A stretch of DNA of 6,881 nucleotides, taken from the NCBI GenBank assembly GCA_003551745.1, contig PUNI01000477.1:1-6881 (forward strand). Direction: 5' to 3'. The notes beneath the pieces were generated by a model. That model was not told where the DNA came from. It did not search any database and saw nothing but the letters and a program-made list of their open reading frames with translations. The stretch is from Paracoccaceae bacterium (GTDB taxonomy: Bacteria; Pseudomonadota; Alphaproteobacteria; Rhodobacterales; Rhodobacteraceae). Both the position numbers and the translations under genes were made by a program. Below are positions 6,182-6,881 of this stretch, one piece after another. The stretch's first letter is position 1. Every line of letters starts with the position of its first letter.

Positions 6182-6234
6182 GGCGGCGCAATGAGTTCTG
6201 GCCGGCCACGCGCTCTCCGGCGTAGGCTCGGGAT

Positions 6235-6615
6235 ATGCGCCCCGAGGACGAAGACCGGATTGCCGCCCAGCTTGCCAGAGTGATGGCCGTGGCCTGCGTG
6301 CGCAACACGCAGCTGGAGACGCTGCATGCCGGCCTGACGCCCGTTTCCTATACGGGTGATGGCAGCGACGTCGTCGTCGAGGACGCCGCGGGCAGACGCA
6401 TCCCCTGGTCCGAGGTCTCGCGGATCGATGACGACGAGATGCGCGCGCTGATGCGCGAGATCGTGGATCGGCTCTACACCTTCCATCTGCGCATCGACGA
6501 TCCCGCCTTCCGGGCGGAAATCGATCGCTGGGCCGCGATGACTGCGAAGTGGGATGCGCCGAAGCCCGATCCGGTTCTCTCGGCCATTCCGGCGGAGACG
6601 CCCGAGCGCGGGTAA
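6235..6615 (+). CDS. Conserved hypothetical protein of phage context (126 aa)
   Basis: I cannot name this family. The 126-residue protein looks soluble, without signal peptide or membrane helix. It has a helical N-terminus (RIAAQLARVMAVACVRNTQLETLHAG, about 8-33). A small beta-rich centre carries GDGSDVVVED and an IPWSEVSRIDDDEMRALM motif (about 41-74), and a second helical section runs about 68-103, with a Pro-rich end. It resembles, from memory, a family of small uncharacterised proteins in alphaproteobacteria and prophages that share 'RNT-LE-LHAG' and 'IPW-E-SR-(S/D)D-EM' motifs. A stop at 6223 in frame limits the start to ATG 6235 or the ATG at 6283. No convincing Shine-Dalgarno precedes 6235, but the N-terminal helix favours it. 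It lies 53 bases after the tail-tip gene, outside the tight overlap chain. Confidence 0.75.
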   Translation: MRPEDEDRIAAQLARVMAVACVRNTQLETLHAGLTPVSYTGDGSDVVVEDAAGRRIPWSEVSRIDDDEMRALMREIVDRLYTFHLRIDDPAFRAEIDRWAAMTAKWDAPKPDPVLSAIPAETPERG

Positions 6616-6645
6616 CCCGCCACCGCCCATCGCCGCGCCATTGCT

Positions 6646-6675
6646 CGCCGCCTGCCATGCAGGCGGCGTTCTTCG
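6646..6675 (+). terminator. Perfect 10-bp hairpin with T-rich tail (probable intrinsic terminator or attenuator)
   Basis: The arm CGCCGCCTGC (6646-6655) pairs perfectly with GCAGGCGGCG (6659-6668) around a 3-base CAT loop (or 9 bp with a 5-base loop). It is followed by TTCTTCGTTCT. The stem is very GC-rich and begins 30 bases after the stop of the 126-residue gene. The tail is T-rich but interrupted. The hairpin sits only 22 bases before the next start codon, so it could alternatively act as a leader structure of the downstream gene. Confidence 0.6.
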
Positions 6676-6679
6676 TTCT

Positions 6680-6683
6680 GGAG
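6680..6683 (+). promoter_or_regulatory. Ribosome binding site of the DUF2793 gene
   Basis: GGAG lies 7 bases before ATG 6691, which gives a confident start for the partial gene at the window end. Confidence 0.65.
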
Positions 6684-6690
6684 ACCGCCC

Positions 6691-6881
6691 ATGTCGGATG
6701 CCACGACCCATCTGCTGCTGCCCTACATCCTGGCGGCGCAGGCCCAGAAGCATGTCACCCACAACGAGGCGCTGCGGATCCTCGACGGGCTCGTCCAGCT
6801 CTCGGTTCTCGACCGCGATCTGGCAGCCCCCCCAGCGAGCCCTACCGACGGCGACCGCTACATCGTCGGCTCGGGCGCGAC
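6691..6881 (+). CDS. DUF2793 domain protein, N-terminal 63 residues (continues past window)
   Basis: The visible part has the hallmark opening of DUF2793 proteins: LLLPYILAAQAQKHVTHNEA (about residues 8-27), LDGLVQLSVLDRDL (31-44) and PTDGDRYIVGSGA (51-63). DUF2793 genes commonly lie at the end of tail modules in Rhodobacterales prophages. The N-terminal domain there probably attaches a variable C-terminal part, and a tail fibre or receptor-binding role is often suspected but not established to my knowledge. GGAG 7 bases upstream supports the start. The gene follows a terminator-like hairpin closely. The rest lies outside the window, so length and C-terminal type cannot be assessed. Confidence 0.88.
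   Translation, partial: MSDATTHLLLPYILAAQAQKHVTHNEALRILDGLVQLSVLDRDLAAPPASPTDGDRYIVGSGA

Noticed and set aside
6196..6228. Possible promoter before the 126-residue gene (TTCTGG and TAGGCT)
   Set aside because: The spacing of 21 bases and weak box matches do not stand out from background in this sequence.
5024..6658. A 544-codon open frame on the minus strand
   Set aside because: It is antisense to the C-terminal tail-tip region and the 126-residue gene. Its translation is Arg/Pro/Ser-rich with no motif, typical of a shadow frame.

Overview
The window is GC-rich, densely packed DNA, and every gene lies on the plus strand. It reads as the lysis and tail-tip end of a prophage, or of a gene-transfer-agent-like (GTA-like) element, in an alphaproteobacterium, most likely Rhodobacterales (Rhodobacter/Paracoccus type). 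The main evidence is the ordered trio DUF2163/BR0599 hub protein, NlpC/P60 peptidase, and very large TIM-barrel tail-tip protein. This matches genes g13-g14-g15 of the Rhodobacter capsulatus GTA and of related prophages. The assignment comes from recognising protein sequence, not from a database search.

Layout. Positions 1-213 hold the C-terminus of a probable muramidase (endolysin). They are followed by a holin-like two-helix membrane protein (217-447), a 33-residue single-helix membrane protein (440-541), an Rz-like inner-membrane spanin candidate (534-764) and an out-of-frame overlapping Rz1-like lipoprotein (652-894). Together these look like a complete lysis cassette. It runs by a 4-bp overlap straight into the tail genes: DUF2163 hub (891-1775), NlpC/P60 peptidase (1772-2209) and the tail-tip 'megatron' homologue (2213-6181). 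After a short gap come an unrecognised 126-residue protein (6235-6615), a perfect 10-bp hairpin with a T-rich tail (6646-6675), and the start of a DUF2793 protein (6691 to the window end).

How the genes fit together. The hub, peptidase and tail-tip protein should form the distal tail apparatus, which binds the cell, cuts peptidoglycan locally and opens a channel for DNA. The muramidase, holin and spanin candidates would release particles from the producing cell. The repeated stop/start overlaps imply one polycistronic transcript with translational coupling.

The most notable anomaly is an in-frame amber codon (TAG, 3266-3268) that cuts the tail-tip gene into a 351-codon and a 970-codon frame. 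The second frame starts with an ATG directly after the stop. Both halves are otherwise open and family-like, and the break falls inside the TIM-barrel domain. It could be a recent nonsense mutation, a sequencing error, readthrough, or a genuine two-chain protein made by reinitiation. There are no RNA genes, CRISPR arrays, insertion sequences or attachment sites that I can support, and no stretch above 300 bases lacks a gene.
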